Counted from the stretch's first letter, positions 34,338 to 42,965 are shown. The stretch: 64,000 nt of DNA from Bradyrhizobium sp. RD5-C2 (GCF_019972155.1 NZ_BOVL01000013.1:124001-188000); one strand, 5' to 3'. A program made the numbers and translations. The notes: a model not told the origin generated them from the letters alone.

Positions 34338-35561
34338 ATGCGGAAGCCAATCACAACGCTTGCCGTGTGGGCGCTCGCGCTCACCGGCGCGCTCGGAACA
34401 GCGAACGCGCAGAAGGCCTATGGTCCCGGGGTCAGCGACACCGAGATCCTGCTCGGCGCCAATGCGCCCTACAGCGGACCGGCGTCGATCTATGCGAGCT
34501 TCCCGAAGACCATGCTCGCCTATTTCACAATGCTGAACGAAAAAGGCGGCATCAACGGCCGCCACATCAACTTCGTAACCCGCGACGACGCCTATAGCCC
34601 GCCAAAGACCGTCGAGGTGACGCGCGCGCTGGTCGAAAACGACAAGGTGCTCGCGATCATGGCGCCGTTCGGCACGCCGACCAACGCCGCGATCCAGAAA
34701 TATCTCAACAGCAACGCCGTCCCGCAACTTCTCGTGCAGAGCGGCGGCACCCGCTGGAACGATCCCAAGCAGTTCCCCTGGACGACGCCCTACTCGCCGA
34801 CCTACGTCAACGAGTCCCGGATCATCGCCCGCTACGTGCTGCGCGAGAAGCCGGATGCCAAAATCGGCGTGCTGCTGCAGGCCGACGACATCGGCAAGGA
34901 TTTTGTCCTTGGCCTGAAGGAAGGGTTGGGCGCGAAAGCCGACACGATGATCGTCAAGGAGGCGATGTATCAGTCGACCGAGCCGACGATCGACTCGCAG
35001 ATCGTGAATTTGAAGGCGTCCGGCGCCGACACCATCCTGATCGCCGCGCAGAACAAATTCGCCTCGATGGCGATCCGCAAGATCCACGAGCTCGGCTGGA
35101 AGCCGCTGATCTTCCTCGGCTCGACCGCGAATTCGATCGCCGGCGTGTTGGTGCCGGCGGGGATCGAGGCTTCGACCGGCATCCTGACCACGACCTCCTA
35201 CAAAACGCCGAACGATCCAGCCTGGGCCAATGACAAGGGCATGACCGACTATCTCGCCTTCGCCGCGAAATACATGCCGGGGATGGACCCGAACGACGTG
35301 ATCGCGGTGACCGGCTACACCACGGCCCAGCTCGGCGCGATCATCCTGCAGCGTTGCGGCGACAACCTCACGCGGGAGAACGTACTGAAGCAGGCCACCA
35401 ACCTCAGCGGCATCGAGCTGCCGATGCTGCTCCCGGGCATCACCATCCAGACCATGCCGCAGGACTACGCGGCCATCACCGAACGCCGCTTCGCCCGCTT
35501 CGACGGCAAGACCTGGGTGCTGTTCGGCGACATCGTGGGCGCGGGCCTGGCCAAGGACTGA
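34338..35561 (+). CDS. Liv-type ABC transporter substrate-binding protein
   Basis: A 407-residue periplasmic binding protein with a Sec signal peptide (TTLAVWALALTGALGTANA). Its blocks ILLGANAPYSGPASIY, LNEKGGINGRHINFVTRDDAYSPPKTVEVTRALVE and PFGTPTNAAIQKYLN closely match the 7618 protein. GGGAGGGG at 34326-34333 is a good ribosome site. No permease or ATPase follows, so it probably shares the LivFGHM machinery at 17516-23011. Confidence 0.93.
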   Translation: MRKPITTLAVWALALTGALGTANAQKAYGPGVSDTEILLGANAPYSGPASIYASFPKTMLAYFTMLNEKGGINGRHINFVTRDDAYSPPKTVEVTRALVENDKVLAIMAPFGTPTNAAIQKYLNSNAVPQLLVQSGGTRWNDPKQFPWTTPYSPTYVNESRIIARYVLREKPDAKIGVLLQADDIGKDFVLGLKEGLGAKADTMIVKEAMYQSTEPTIDSQIVNLKASGADTILIAAQNKFASMAIRKIHELGWKPLIFLGSTANSIAGVLVPAGIEASTGILTTTSYKTPNDPAWANDKGMTDYLAFAAKYMPGMDPNDVIAVTGYTTAQLGAIILQRCGDNLTRENVLKQATNLSGIELPMLLPGITIQTMPQDYAAITERRFARFDGKTWVLFGDIVGAGLAKD

Positions 35562-35615
35562 TCCCGCACCACCCATCCGACCGACCGAACCGGCTCAAAC
35601 ATAAGGACAAGAACA

Positions 35616-36731
35616 ATGCTGACAGCCCAGGACGATCTCATCGGACACCAGACGCCGCAGCCGTTCGCCAATGCCGGCGGCGGCGATGCAAGGTTCACCG
35701 AGCGCTACTGGTACACCGCGCATCCGATCGATGGCAGCGAACTGCTGATCGACATCGGGCTCGGCTATTACCCGAACCGCAACGTGATGGACGGATTCGC
35801 CGGCATCACGATCGGCCGCCGCCAGCACAATTTCCGTGCCTCGCGCCGGCTCGGGACCCGTCCGCTCGAGACGGAGGTCGGCGGGCTCAGGATCGAGATC
35901 GTCGAGGGCAACAGCCTGCATCGGCTGTCGCTCGCCGACAATCCGTCCGGAATCAGCTTTCAGCTCGAGTTCAAGGCGAGCTTTCCGGCGGCGCAGGAGA
36001 AGCAGAATTTTCGCGAGCGCAACGGCGTCGTCGAGGAGGACCTCGCGCGCGTCTCGCAATTCGGCCGTTGGCGCGGCTGGATCGTCGCCGACGGCAAGCG
36101 CTACGACATCGCGCCCGAACTATGGTGGGGACAGCGCGACCGCTCCTGGGGCCTACGATCGGAGATGCGCACCGACGAGACCAGGCCGCCGGTTGCAACC
36201 CATCGCAATTTCTTCTGGACCTGGTCGATGTTCCAGTTCGAGACGTCGGCGCTGTCGGTCTTCATCAAGGAGCGCACGCCCGGCAAGCCGCATTACCTCT
36301 CGGGCACCGAGTTCCGGCGCGAAGCCGACGGATCGGTTTCGCATCGCGAGGTGACCTCGGTCGAACACAAGATCGAATGGGCCGACGATCCGCTCGGCCA
36401 GACCATCGCGGTGGCCGACTTCACCTTCGTCTTCGAGCGCGGCGAACCGCGCCATGTCAGAATGCGTGGGTTGCCGATCCGGTTTTATCTGAAGGCCGGC
36501 ATGTATGGCGGCCTGCAAGGCTGGACCCATGGCGACGACCGCGGCGAGAATCATGCCGCGCACGACGTTTGGAATCTCGACGACGCCGCGACACGCGCCG
36601 TCGCACGCACGCTGTCGGACCACGTCGTCCGGCTCGAGAGCGGCAACGAGACCGGATTCGGCATCAGCGAATACGGCGTCGCCACCGGCTATCCGCTTTA
36701 TCCGGGACCGCAGAAATTCCCGGCGATGTGA
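35616..36731 (+). CDS. Uncharacterised protein, 371 aa, between binding protein and thioesterase
   Basis: I do not recognise a firm family. The sequence has no signal peptide or membrane segment and is rich in aromatic residues and predicted beta strands: LLIDIGLGYYPNRNVMDGFAGI, FQLEFKASFPAAQEKQNF, GRWRGWIVADGKRYDIAPELWWGQRDRSWG and FFWTWSMFQFETSALSVFI. The WGQRDRSWG and YYPNRN stretches recall the lipocalin-like AttH/CrtC (carotenoid hydratase) proteins, but this is tentative. It lies 54 bases after the binding-protein gene and 5 bases before the thioesterase, so it is probably a pathway enzyme or acyl-CoA-binding protein. Confidence 0.75.
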   Translation: MLTAQDDLIGHQTPQPFANAGGGDARFTERYWYTAHPIDGSELLIDIGLGYYPNRNVMDGFAGITIGRRQHNFRASRRLGTRPLETEVGGLRIEIVEGNSLHRLSLADNPSGISFQLEFKASFPAAQEKQNFRERNGVVEEDLARVSQFGRWRGWIVADGKRYDIAPELWWGQRDRSWGLRSEMRTDETRPPVATHRNFFWTWSMFQFETSALSVFIKERTPGKPHYLSGTEFRREADGSVSHREVTSVEHKIEWADDPLGQTIAVADFTFVFERGEPRHVRMRGLPIRFYLKAGMYGGLQGWTHGDDRGENHAAHDVWNLDDAATRAVARTLSDHVVRLESGNETGFGISEYGVATGYPLYPGPQKFPAM

Positions 36732-36736
36732 CCGGG

Positions 36737-37663
36737 ATGGACGGGCAAGGCAAGCGCGTCGCGGAAGGGCACGCCGCCGCGTGCGATCCGTGGGACAACA
36801 AGGCGGCCGAGGCGCTGGTCTCGCTCGAGACGATCGTACCGCTGCGCTATCGCAGCCGCTTCGGCGACGGCAATCTCAATGGCCGATCCTATGGCGGCCA
36901 GATCCTCGGCCAGGCCATGATGGCCGCAACGCTCAGCGCGCCCGAAGACCGCCCAGCGGCGATGCTGCAGCTCTTGTTCCTGCGCGGAGCCGATCCCGAC
37001 CGCCGCATCACCTTCGAGGCCGAGGTGCTGCAGGACGGCAAGCGGTTCTCCTCCCGCCATATCGTCGGCAGCCAGGGCGACGGACGCACCGTGCTGAGCG
37101 CACAGGCCACGTTCTGCGCTGCTCAGCCGGGCCCGCGGCACACAGTGCCGTTTACACGATCAGAAGATCCCGAAAGCCTGCCCGATCTGACCATGATCCC
37201 CGACGCACTGATGGCGCAGTTGCGACCGCTCGGTCCTTATTCGCAGCAGATCAAGCCCAGCATGGATTTCCGCATCCCCGAGATCGAACGTCAGCTCTCG
37301 GCTGCGACGGCAGAGCCGCGCCTGCGCTTCTGGATCAGATGTCGGCAGCCACTCGCCGCCGGTTCCCGCGCCCAGGCCGCGGTGTTCGCCTATCTCTCGG
37401 ATTGGTGGCTCAATTTCTCCAGCGTCGGAGGCCATCTCCGCGACTTGCAGGCGCGCGCGCCGCTCTATCTGTCGAGCCTCAACCATTGCATCTGGTTTCA
37501 TCGTGCATTTTCGCCCGACGCCTGGATGCATGTCGAAACCGAGAGCCCCTGCGCCGATGGCGGCCGCGGGCTGTCGATCGCCCGCGTCCATGACCGCGAT
37601 GGGTCGATGCTTGCGACCTCGATCCAGGAAACCCTGATGGTACATCCGGATGGCGATGCGTAG
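36737..37663 (+). CDS. TesB-like acyl-CoA thioesterase II (double hotdog)
   Basis: A 308-residue double-hotdog protein. SRFGDGNLNGRSYGGQILGQAMMAA opens the first domain; the second holds SSLNHCIWFHRAF and SIQETLMV. In E. coli TesB the catalytic Asp204 lies in the IDHSMWFHR segment; here the same position is Asn249 (LNH), while the glutamine (SIQET) is kept. Activity may therefore be altered. The start is ambiguous: GTG at 36728 overlaps the upstream stop (GTGA), ATG at 36737 follows it. It would release free acid or recycle CoA at the end of the operon. Confidence 0.87.
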   Translation: MDGQGKRVAEGHAAACDPWDNKAAEALVSLETIVPLRYRSRFGDGNLNGRSYGGQILGQAMMAATLSAPEDRPAAMLQLLFLRGADPDRRITFEAEVLQDGKRFSSRHIVGSQGDGRTVLSAQATFCAAQPGPRHTVPFTRSEDPESLPDLTMIPDALMAQLRPLGPYSQQIKPSMDFRIPEIERQLSAATAEPRLRFWIRCRQPLAAGSRAQAAVFAYLSDWWLNFSSVGGHLRDLQARAPLYLSSLNHCIWFHRAFSPDAWMHVETESPCADGGRGLSIARVHDRDGSMLATSIQETLMVHPDGDA

Positions 37664-37766
37664 GTCACGCTGCAACAGTTGAGACGGCGCCGTGATCGCG
37701 GCTGAGTTGCAGCCGCTGTTGATCACCGGTTCCATGACCTGTTGAATCCCGGCAACACCGCCGGAC

Positions 37767-37797
37767 AAAATGCGCAATCGTGCAGATTGCGCATTTT
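37767..37797 (+). terminator. Perfect 13-bp hairpin downstream of the thioesterase gene
   Basis: AAAATGCGCAATC (37767-37779) and GATTGCGCATTTT (37785-37797) pair perfectly around a 5-base loop, ending in TTTT with an A-run on the other side. It is about 100 bases past the thioesterase stop and 78 bases before the next small gene. It fits an intrinsic terminator that would work in both directions; a regulator site or attenuator for the small gene is an alternative. Confidence 0.6.
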
Positions 37798-37874
37798 GAA
37801 CCACGACTGTGCCGCATCTCGGTCCAATCCTGCCTGCGGATGGCGCAACAAAAACACGATTGGGGAAAACCACC

Positions 37875-38108
37875 ATGCAGCAGGCACCGTCGGGCGCACG
37901 GAGCGCGGAACCGTCCGGATATGTTCTCTACTTCCAGCTTGCCAGCAATGGCGCGAGACGCGCGTGCAGTCTGACGATCCAGGCGGAAAGCGCCAACGAG
38001 GCGGCCCGAATCTTCCGCGAGAACTGGAACGCGATCGAAACGATGGCACGCGACGGCGTGAGCACGGGGATGGTCGGCACGGCGCCCGTCAGCCTGGCGA
38101 TGTCGTGA
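37875..38108 (+). CDS. Small hypothetical protein, 77 aa
   Basis: A 77-residue frame starting MQQAPSGARSAEPSGYVLYFQLASNG, then SLTIQAESANEAARIFRENWNAIETMARDG, suggesting a short beta-beta-alpha unit. A GGGGAA lies about 8 bases upstream of the ATG, and hairpins at 37767 and 38233 flank the gene, so it looks like an independent transcription unit. I recognise no family. Confidence 0.5.
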   Translation: MQQAPSGARSAEPSGYVLYFQLASNGARRACSLTIQAESANEAARIFRENWNAIETMARDGVSTGMVGTAPVSLAMS

Positions 38109-38232
38109 GGCGCATCGCGCCCTACACGAGCGATCCTACGCTTGAGGCGTGACAGGATAACGACCGCTCACTTCAGACCAGGATCGCGCGACCATTTGAC
38201 GCGCTAACGGCACATCAAGTCATGAGATGAGG

Positions 38233-38254
38233 GGCTCGCGCACACACGCGAGCC
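38233..38254 (+). terminator. Hairpin downstream of the small gene
   Basis: GGCTCGCG-cacaca-CGCGAGCC, a perfect 8-bp GC-rich stem, 125 bases after the small gene's stop and about 130 before the TonB receptor gene. It is followed by TCGTTGCGTCCT, only moderately T-rich. Confidence 0.45.
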
Positions 38255-38271
38255 TCGTTGCGTCCTAGAAC

Positions 38272-38316
38272 GATTCAAATCCAACCCGGTTAGAGGGATT
38301 CAAGTCTGCTCCGGTT
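38272..38316. repeat. Two tandem 20-bp repeats upstream of the TonB receptor
   Basis: Copies at 38272-38291 (GATTCAAATCCAACCCGGTT) and 38297-38316 (GATTCAAGTCTGCTCCGGTT) match at 15 of 20 positions with a 25-base period. GATTCAAATCC also resembles the reverse complement of the GGATTCAAGTC block. They lie about 70-110 bases before the receptor start and may be binding sites for an iron regulator or part of a dispersed intergenic repeat. Confidence 0.45.
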
Positions 38317-38382
38317 CTTTTCGCGCGCGCCGACTGCTAGAGGCGCGGCGTGAATGAGTTCGCGTGAATCGGAAATGCAAGA

Positions 38383-40719
38383 GTGCCTGTGAATGCTGAT
38401 GGCCGGAATGTCGGCGACCGTGGAAATGCTGCCGACAAGGGCCGCACCCATCTGCTGATCGGCGCAGCATTCCTCTTCGCCGACGTCTCCTCCGCGGTGA
38501 CGCCGGCAAGCGCTCAATCGAGCGTCCCTTTGCCGCCGGTCACGGTCGAGCAACCGACGCAGAAGCGCAAGCCCGCCGCTGCGGCGAAGCCGGCACAGCG
38601 AACGCAATCGGCCGCCGCGGCACGGCAGCGCAGCCGGAATGCACAACCGGAGCCACCGACACCATCGGAGCGCGCGGCCGCTGCCGCCGCCGTGTCGAAC
38701 GAGGCCAAGCTGCACTATCGCGCGATGCCGAGCTCGACCACCCTGCGCAGCGGCGCCTCGCCGCTCGACACCGCGCAAACGGTCAACGTCGTGCCAGAGC
38801 AGGTGCTGAAGGACCAGTTGCCGCGCAATCTCGACGACGCGCTCGCCAACGTCAGCGGCGTCACCCAGGCCAACACGCTGGCCGGCACCCAGGATGCGGT
38901 GATGCGCCGCGGCTTCGGCGACAACCGCGACGGCTCGATCATGCGCAACGGCATGCCGCTGGTGCAGGGCCGCAGCCTCAACGCTGCGGTCGAGAGCGTC
39001 GAAGTGCTGAAGGGCCCGGCGTCGCTGCTCTACGGCATCATGGATCCCGGCGGCATCGTCAACACGATCAGCAAGCGCCCCGAACTCTACCAGCACGGAT
39101 CGGTCGCCCTGCTCGGCTCGACCTACGCCAACAACAAGAGCGGCGCCGACGGCACCGTCGACATCACCGGCCCGATCGGCAATGGCGGCCTCGCCTATCG
39201 CTTCATCGGTTACGGCGTGAGCGAGGACTATTGGCGCAATTTCGGGCGTCATCGCGAAATGCTGGTCGCGCCGTCGCTGGCCTGGTACGGCGACAACACC
39301 ACCGTCCAGCTCAATTACGAGCACCGCGAGTTCATCACGCCGTTCGACCGCGGCACCGCGTTCGATTCCGTGACCAAGGCACCTCTGGCGATCCCCGCGA
39401 CGCGCAGGCTCGACGAGCCCTTCAACAACATGTGGGGCAATTCGGACCTGATGCAGGCCTCGGTCGAGCATCGGCTGAACCAGGACTGGAAGCTGTTCGC
39501 GGCCTACAGCTACAACACCGAGACATTCAGCGCCAACCAGCTCCGCATCACCGGCATCAACACCAAGACCGGCGCAGAGACTCGCAGCAATGACGGCACG
39601 CAGGGTTCACTCAGCAATTCGAGCTACGGCACCTCCTATCTGCAGGGCAACGTCTGGCTCGGCGGTTTCCGCAACGAGGTGCTGTTCGGCGGCGACGGCC
39701 AGTACCGCACGATCTACCGCGACAATCTGATCCGGCAAGCGACCCCGAGCTTCAACTTCTATAATCCGGTCTATGGTCTGATCACGCCGGGCACCACGGT
39801 GTCCGCCGCCGACAGCGCCCAGACCGACAAGCTCGGCCAGTGGTCGCTGTTCTTCCAGGACACGCTGCATCTAACCGGGCGCTTCGCGCTGGTCGGCGGC
39901 GTGCGCTACATGGAATACGACCAGATCGCGGGCAAGGGACGGCCCTTCATCACCAACACCAACGTCTCGGGCGACAAGGCACTGCCGCTGGGCGGCGCCA
40001 TCCTCAAGCTCACCGACGAGGTCTCGCTCTATGCGAGCTACACCCAGTCGCTGAAGCCGACCTCGACCATTGCAGCGCTCACCGGCGGCGTCGTGATCGG
40101 CTCCAACATCGCCCCGGAAGAGGGCACCCAGTGGGAGACCGGCGTCAAGTTCGACTTCAACAAGCGGATCTCCGGCACGCTTGCGCTTTACGACATCGAC
40201 AAGAAGAACGTGCTGGTCTCGCAGCTCAACCCTGCGACAAGCATCGTCGAGTATCGCACCGCCGGCAAGGTGCGCTCGCGCGGCGTCGAACTCGACGTCA
40301 CCGGCCGGCTGACCGACAATTGGAGCATGATCGGCAGCTATGGCTATACCGATGCGCGCGTCACCGAAGATCCGACGCTCGCCGGCAAGGCACTGCAGAA
40401 CGTCGCGCTCAACACCGCCTCGCTCTATTTGGTCTATGATTTCGGGACCACCCTGCCCGGCCGGCTCCGTCTCGGCGGCGGCGCGCGCTATGTCGGCGAC
40501 CGGCCCGGCGACGCCGCGAACAGCTTCGTGCTGCCGGCCTACGCCGTCGCTGATGTCTTTGCGACCTACGAGACCAAGGTCCAGACGTTCCCGGTGATCT
40601 ACCAGTTCAACGTCAAGAACCTGTTCGACACCGTCTACTATCCCTCTGCTGTCAGCAATCTGGCCGTGGCGATGGGCGACGCACGGCGCTTCTCGCTCTC
40701 GGCGACGGTGAAATTCTAG
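38383..40719 (+). CDS. TonB-dependent siderophore receptor
   Basis: A 778-residue outer-membrane receptor. The order is signal region (THLLIGAAFLFADVSSAVTPASAQ), TonB-box-like VPLPPVTVEQP, a low-complexity Ala/Lys/Gln linker, the plug domain (about 115-230; NVVPEQVLKDQLPRNLDDALANVSGVTQ, VESVEVLKGPASLLYG) and the 22-strand barrel ending in aromatic SATVKF. The GTG start and unusually long N-terminus are uncertain. It imports a ferric siderophore or similar chelate across the outer membrane. The binding-protein gene follows after one base. Confidence 0.9.
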   Translation: MPVNADGRNVGDRGNAADKGRTHLLIGAAFLFADVSSAVTPASAQSSVPLPPVTVEQPTQKRKPAAAAKPAQRTQSAAAARQRSRNAQPEPPTPSERAAAAAAVSNEAKLHYRAMPSSTTLRSGASPLDTAQTVNVVPEQVLKDQLPRNLDDALANVSGVTQANTLAGTQDAVMRRGFGDNRDGSIMRNGMPLVQGRSLNAAVESVEVLKGPASLLYGIMDPGGIVNTISKRPELYQHGSVALLGSTYANNKSGADGTVDITGPIGNGGLAYRFIGYGVSEDYWRNFGRHREMLVAPSLAWYGDNTTVQLNYEHREFITPFDRGTAFDSVTKAPLAIPATRRLDEPFNNMWGNSDLMQASVEHRLNQDWKLFAAYSYNTETFSANQLRITGINTKTGAETRSNDGTQGSLSNSSYGTSYLQGNVWLGGFRNEVLFGGDGQYRTIYRDNLIRQATPSFNFYNPVYGLITPGTTVSAADSAQTDKLGQWSLFFQDTLHLTGRFALVGGVRYMEYDQIAGKGRPFITNTNVSGDKALPLGGAILKLTDEVSLYASYTQSLKPTSTIAALTGGVVIGSNIAPEEGTQWETGVKFDFNKRISGTLALYDIDKKNVLVSQLNPATSIVEYRTAGKVRSRGVELDVTGRLTDNWSMIGSYGYTDARVTEDPTLAGKALQNVALNTASLYLVYDFGTTLPGRLRLGGGARYVGDRPGDAANSFVLPAYAVADVFATYETKVQTFPVIYQFNVKNLFDTVYYPSAVSNLAVAMGDARRFSLSATVKF

Positions 40720-40720
40720 C

Positions 40721-41746
40721 ATGGCTACGGCACGGACAGCGATCGGACTGCTGGCCGTCCTGGCCGCGCTCACGTGCGCCTGCGCCCCGGTCCGCGCCGA
40801 CGAACTCACGCTCTACTCGACCCGCGAAGCCAATCTGATCGAGCCTGTCGTCGCGGCGTTCACGGCGGCGACCGGCACCAAGGTCAACACCGTCTTCGTC
40901 GAGGACAGCTTGGTCAAGCGCCTGACATCCGAGGGCGACAATTCGCCGGCGGATGTCCTGCTCACCATCGGCCTCGACAAGACGACCCAGCTTGCCGCGC
41001 GCGGGCTGACGCAGACGACTGCATCGCCGGCGCTTGACCAGGCGGTGCCGGCGAACCTGCGCGGCAGCAACGGTCAATGGATTGCGCTCGCCATCCGTCC
41101 GCGCGCGGTGTTCGCACGCAAGGACGATCCTCTCGCCGCGATCACCTATGAAGAGCTCGCCGATCCCAGATGGCGCGGCAAATTGTGCATGCGACCAGCC
41201 GCGCACCAGAACAATGTCGCGCTGATCGCTGCCTATCTTGCGCATCACGGAACAGATGCGACGCAGTCCTGGCTCGTCGGGCTGAAGGCCAACCTCGCCC
41301 GCAAGCCGGCCGGCAAGGACAATGACGTGGTCCGCGAGATCGCGGAGGGGCGCTGCGGCATCGGGATCGGCAACACGGTCGCGCTCGCGCAACTCCGTGA
41401 CGGCCGCGAGGGCAATGACTTTCGCATATGGGCAGACGCCGTGAAGGCGGTGCCGACTGCGTTCGCGGACGGCGGCAGTCACGTCAATCTGACGGGCGCG
41501 GCGATCGCCCGGCACGCACCGCACCCGGCCGCGGCACGCGCGTTCCTCGAATTCCTCGTCACACCCGAGGCCCAGACGATCTTCTCCACCGCCGAGCTGG
41601 AACACCCCGTGCTGGCGACCGCAAAGCGGGCGCCGATCGTGGAAGAAATCGGATCGTTCGCCGCCGATGCCCTCCCGATCGACGAGATCGCCGCACATCA
41701 AGCGGCCGCAATCGCACTGATCCGAAAGGCCGGATTCGATGAATGA
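40721..41746 (+). CDS. FutA/FbpA-like iron-family substrate-binding protein without the Tyr pair
   Basis: A 341-residue periplasmic binding protein with a signal peptide (cleavage near ADELTLYSTRE). It follows the ferric-iron binding family closely (LYSTREANLIEPVV, TKVNTVFVEDSLVKRL, GTHVNxxGAA-like GGSHVNLTGAAIARHAP, C-terminal RKAGFDE). The C-lobe tyrosines that bind Fe3+ (usual NTYYY) are replaced by NTVAL at 218-222, and the usual Tyr after the RxR strand (residues 127-132) reads FA. It may bind a chelated metal or another ligand. No permease or ATPase is adjacent. Confidence 0.85.
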   Translation: MATARTAIGLLAVLAALTCACAPVRADELTLYSTREANLIEPVVAAFTAATGTKVNTVFVEDSLVKRLTSEGDNSPADVLLTIGLDKTTQLAARGLTQTTASPALDQAVPANLRGSNGQWIALAIRPRAVFARKDDPLAAITYEELADPRWRGKLCMRPAAHQNNVALIAAYLAHHGTDATQSWLVGLKANLARKPAGKDNDVVREIAEGRCGIGIGNTVALAQLRDGREGNDFRIWADAVKAVPTAFADGGSHVNLTGAAIARHAPHPAAARAFLEFLVTPEAQTIFSTAELEHPVLATAKRAPIVEEIGSFAADALPIDEIAAHQAAAIALIRKAGFDE

Positions 41747-42956
41747 TGTCCGCCGCCCGATCAAGGCCGCGCTGCTGCAGATCCATTCCCTCGCCGGCCT
41801 GGCGCTGGCGCTGCTGTGGGCCGTGGTCGGCCTCACCGGCGCGACGATGGCCTTCGAGGACGAGATCGAGGCCACCCTGAACAGCCACATCATGCGCGTC
41901 GACGCCAGTGCGACGCGGCGGCTGACGCCCGACGAATTGGTGGCGCGGCTTCAGGCTGACAGTGACCTGGGCAAAGTCTCGTCCGTGACGATGGCAAGCG
42001 ACCCGTCGGCCGCGGCACGGATCCGCTTCGCCCGCAGCGAAGGCGGCACGCGGCCGTCCTCGGTCTATGTCGATCCCTATAGCGGACATGCGCTCGGCTC
42101 GCCGCGCGGCGAGGACTTCTTCGCGACTGTCCGCAAGCTGCATCGCTGGCTGCTGTTGCCCGGCGACGGCAACGGCATCGGCCGCAAGATCACCGGGGCG
42201 GCCGCGATCTGCCTGATCGTGATGCTGATATCAGGCCTCGTCCTGCGCTGGCCGCATCGCGCGCGCAGCGTGAAGATGTGGCTGAAGCCAAATCTGGGCT
42301 TGCGCGGGCGCGGCCTGCACCGCTCGCTGCACGCTGTGATCGGCACCTGGGTGCTGCCGGTCTATCTGGTGATGACGCTGACCGGCCTGTGGTACTCGTT
42401 CGAATGGTACAAGGCCGGCGCCAACTGGCTCCTGGCGCGGCCGGAGGCCACGGATGCGGCGGTGCAGCCCAACAAGCCACCACGGGGCGCGGCGGCCGCC
42501 GCGGAAAAGGGCGAAGCCAAAGCCGAAGCGAAGGCCGACGCAAAGCCGCTCGCCTTCGATCGGGTCTGGACCGCGTTCCTGCAGCAGGAGAATAACGATT
42601 ACGGGCGGGTCCTGCTGACCCTGCCGGCCGGCGCGGGCACGGTGGTGCGCGTGCGGTCATGGTCGCGGGATTCCTCGCTTGAGAGCGTGCGCGACGAATT
42701 CCGTATCGACGCCGTCACCGGACGCGTCATCTCGTCGGATCGCTACGCCGACAAGACGTTCGGCGAGCGCGTTCTTGCCGGGGTGCTCGACATCCATCGC
42801 GGCGCCATCCTGGGGTGGCCCGGCAAGCTCGCCTTCATGCTGGCCGCCGCGATGATGCCGCTGTTCGCCGTGACCGGCCTGCTGCTCTATCTGTCGCGCC
42901 GCAGGCACCGGCGCCTCGCGCGCCCGCCGATGGGCCACCTCGTTCCAGGCGAATGA
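41739..42956 (+). CDS. PepSY-domain inner-membrane protein (ferric-siderophore reductase type)
   Basis: A 405-residue PepSY_TM protein with four main membrane segments (about 17-37, 150-170, 200-222 and 355-378). Two periplasmic PepSY regions are visible (TPDELVARLQADSDLGKVSSV and RDEFRIDAVTGRVISSDRYADKTFG). Histidines at membrane ends (QIHSLAG, KLHRWLL, GLHRSLHAVIG, DIHRGAI) suit haem binding. A Lys/Ala/Glu repeat (about 245-265) is a flexible insert. Such proteins accompany TonB receptors and are thought to reduce iron in the periplasm. It overlaps the binding-protein gene by 8 bases. Confidence 0.88.
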   Translation: MNDVRRPIKAALLQIHSLAGLALALLWAVVGLTGATMAFEDEIEATLNSHIMRVDASATRRLTPDELVARLQADSDLGKVSSVTMASDPSAAARIRFARSEGGTRPSSVYVDPYSGHALGSPRGEDFFATVRKLHRWLLLPGDGNGIGRKITGAAAICLIVMLISGLVLRWPHRARSVKMWLKPNLGLRGRGLHRSLHAVIGTWVLPVYLVMTLTGLWYSFEWYKAGANWLLARPEATDAAVQPNKPPRGAAAAAEKGEAKAEAKADAKPLAFDRVWTAFLQQENNDYGRVLLTLPAGAGTVVRVRSWSRDSSLESVRDEFRIDAVTGRVISSDRYADKTFGERVLAGVLDIHRGAILGWPGKLAFMLAAAMMPLFAVTGLLLYLSRRRHRRLARPPMGHLVPGE

Positions 42957-42965
42957 ACCTCGCGA

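Noticed and set aside
38290..39471. A 393-codon minus-strand frame opposite the TonB receptor
   Set aside because: Shadow frame in high-GC DNA; the plus strand has an intact plug domain in the same stretch.
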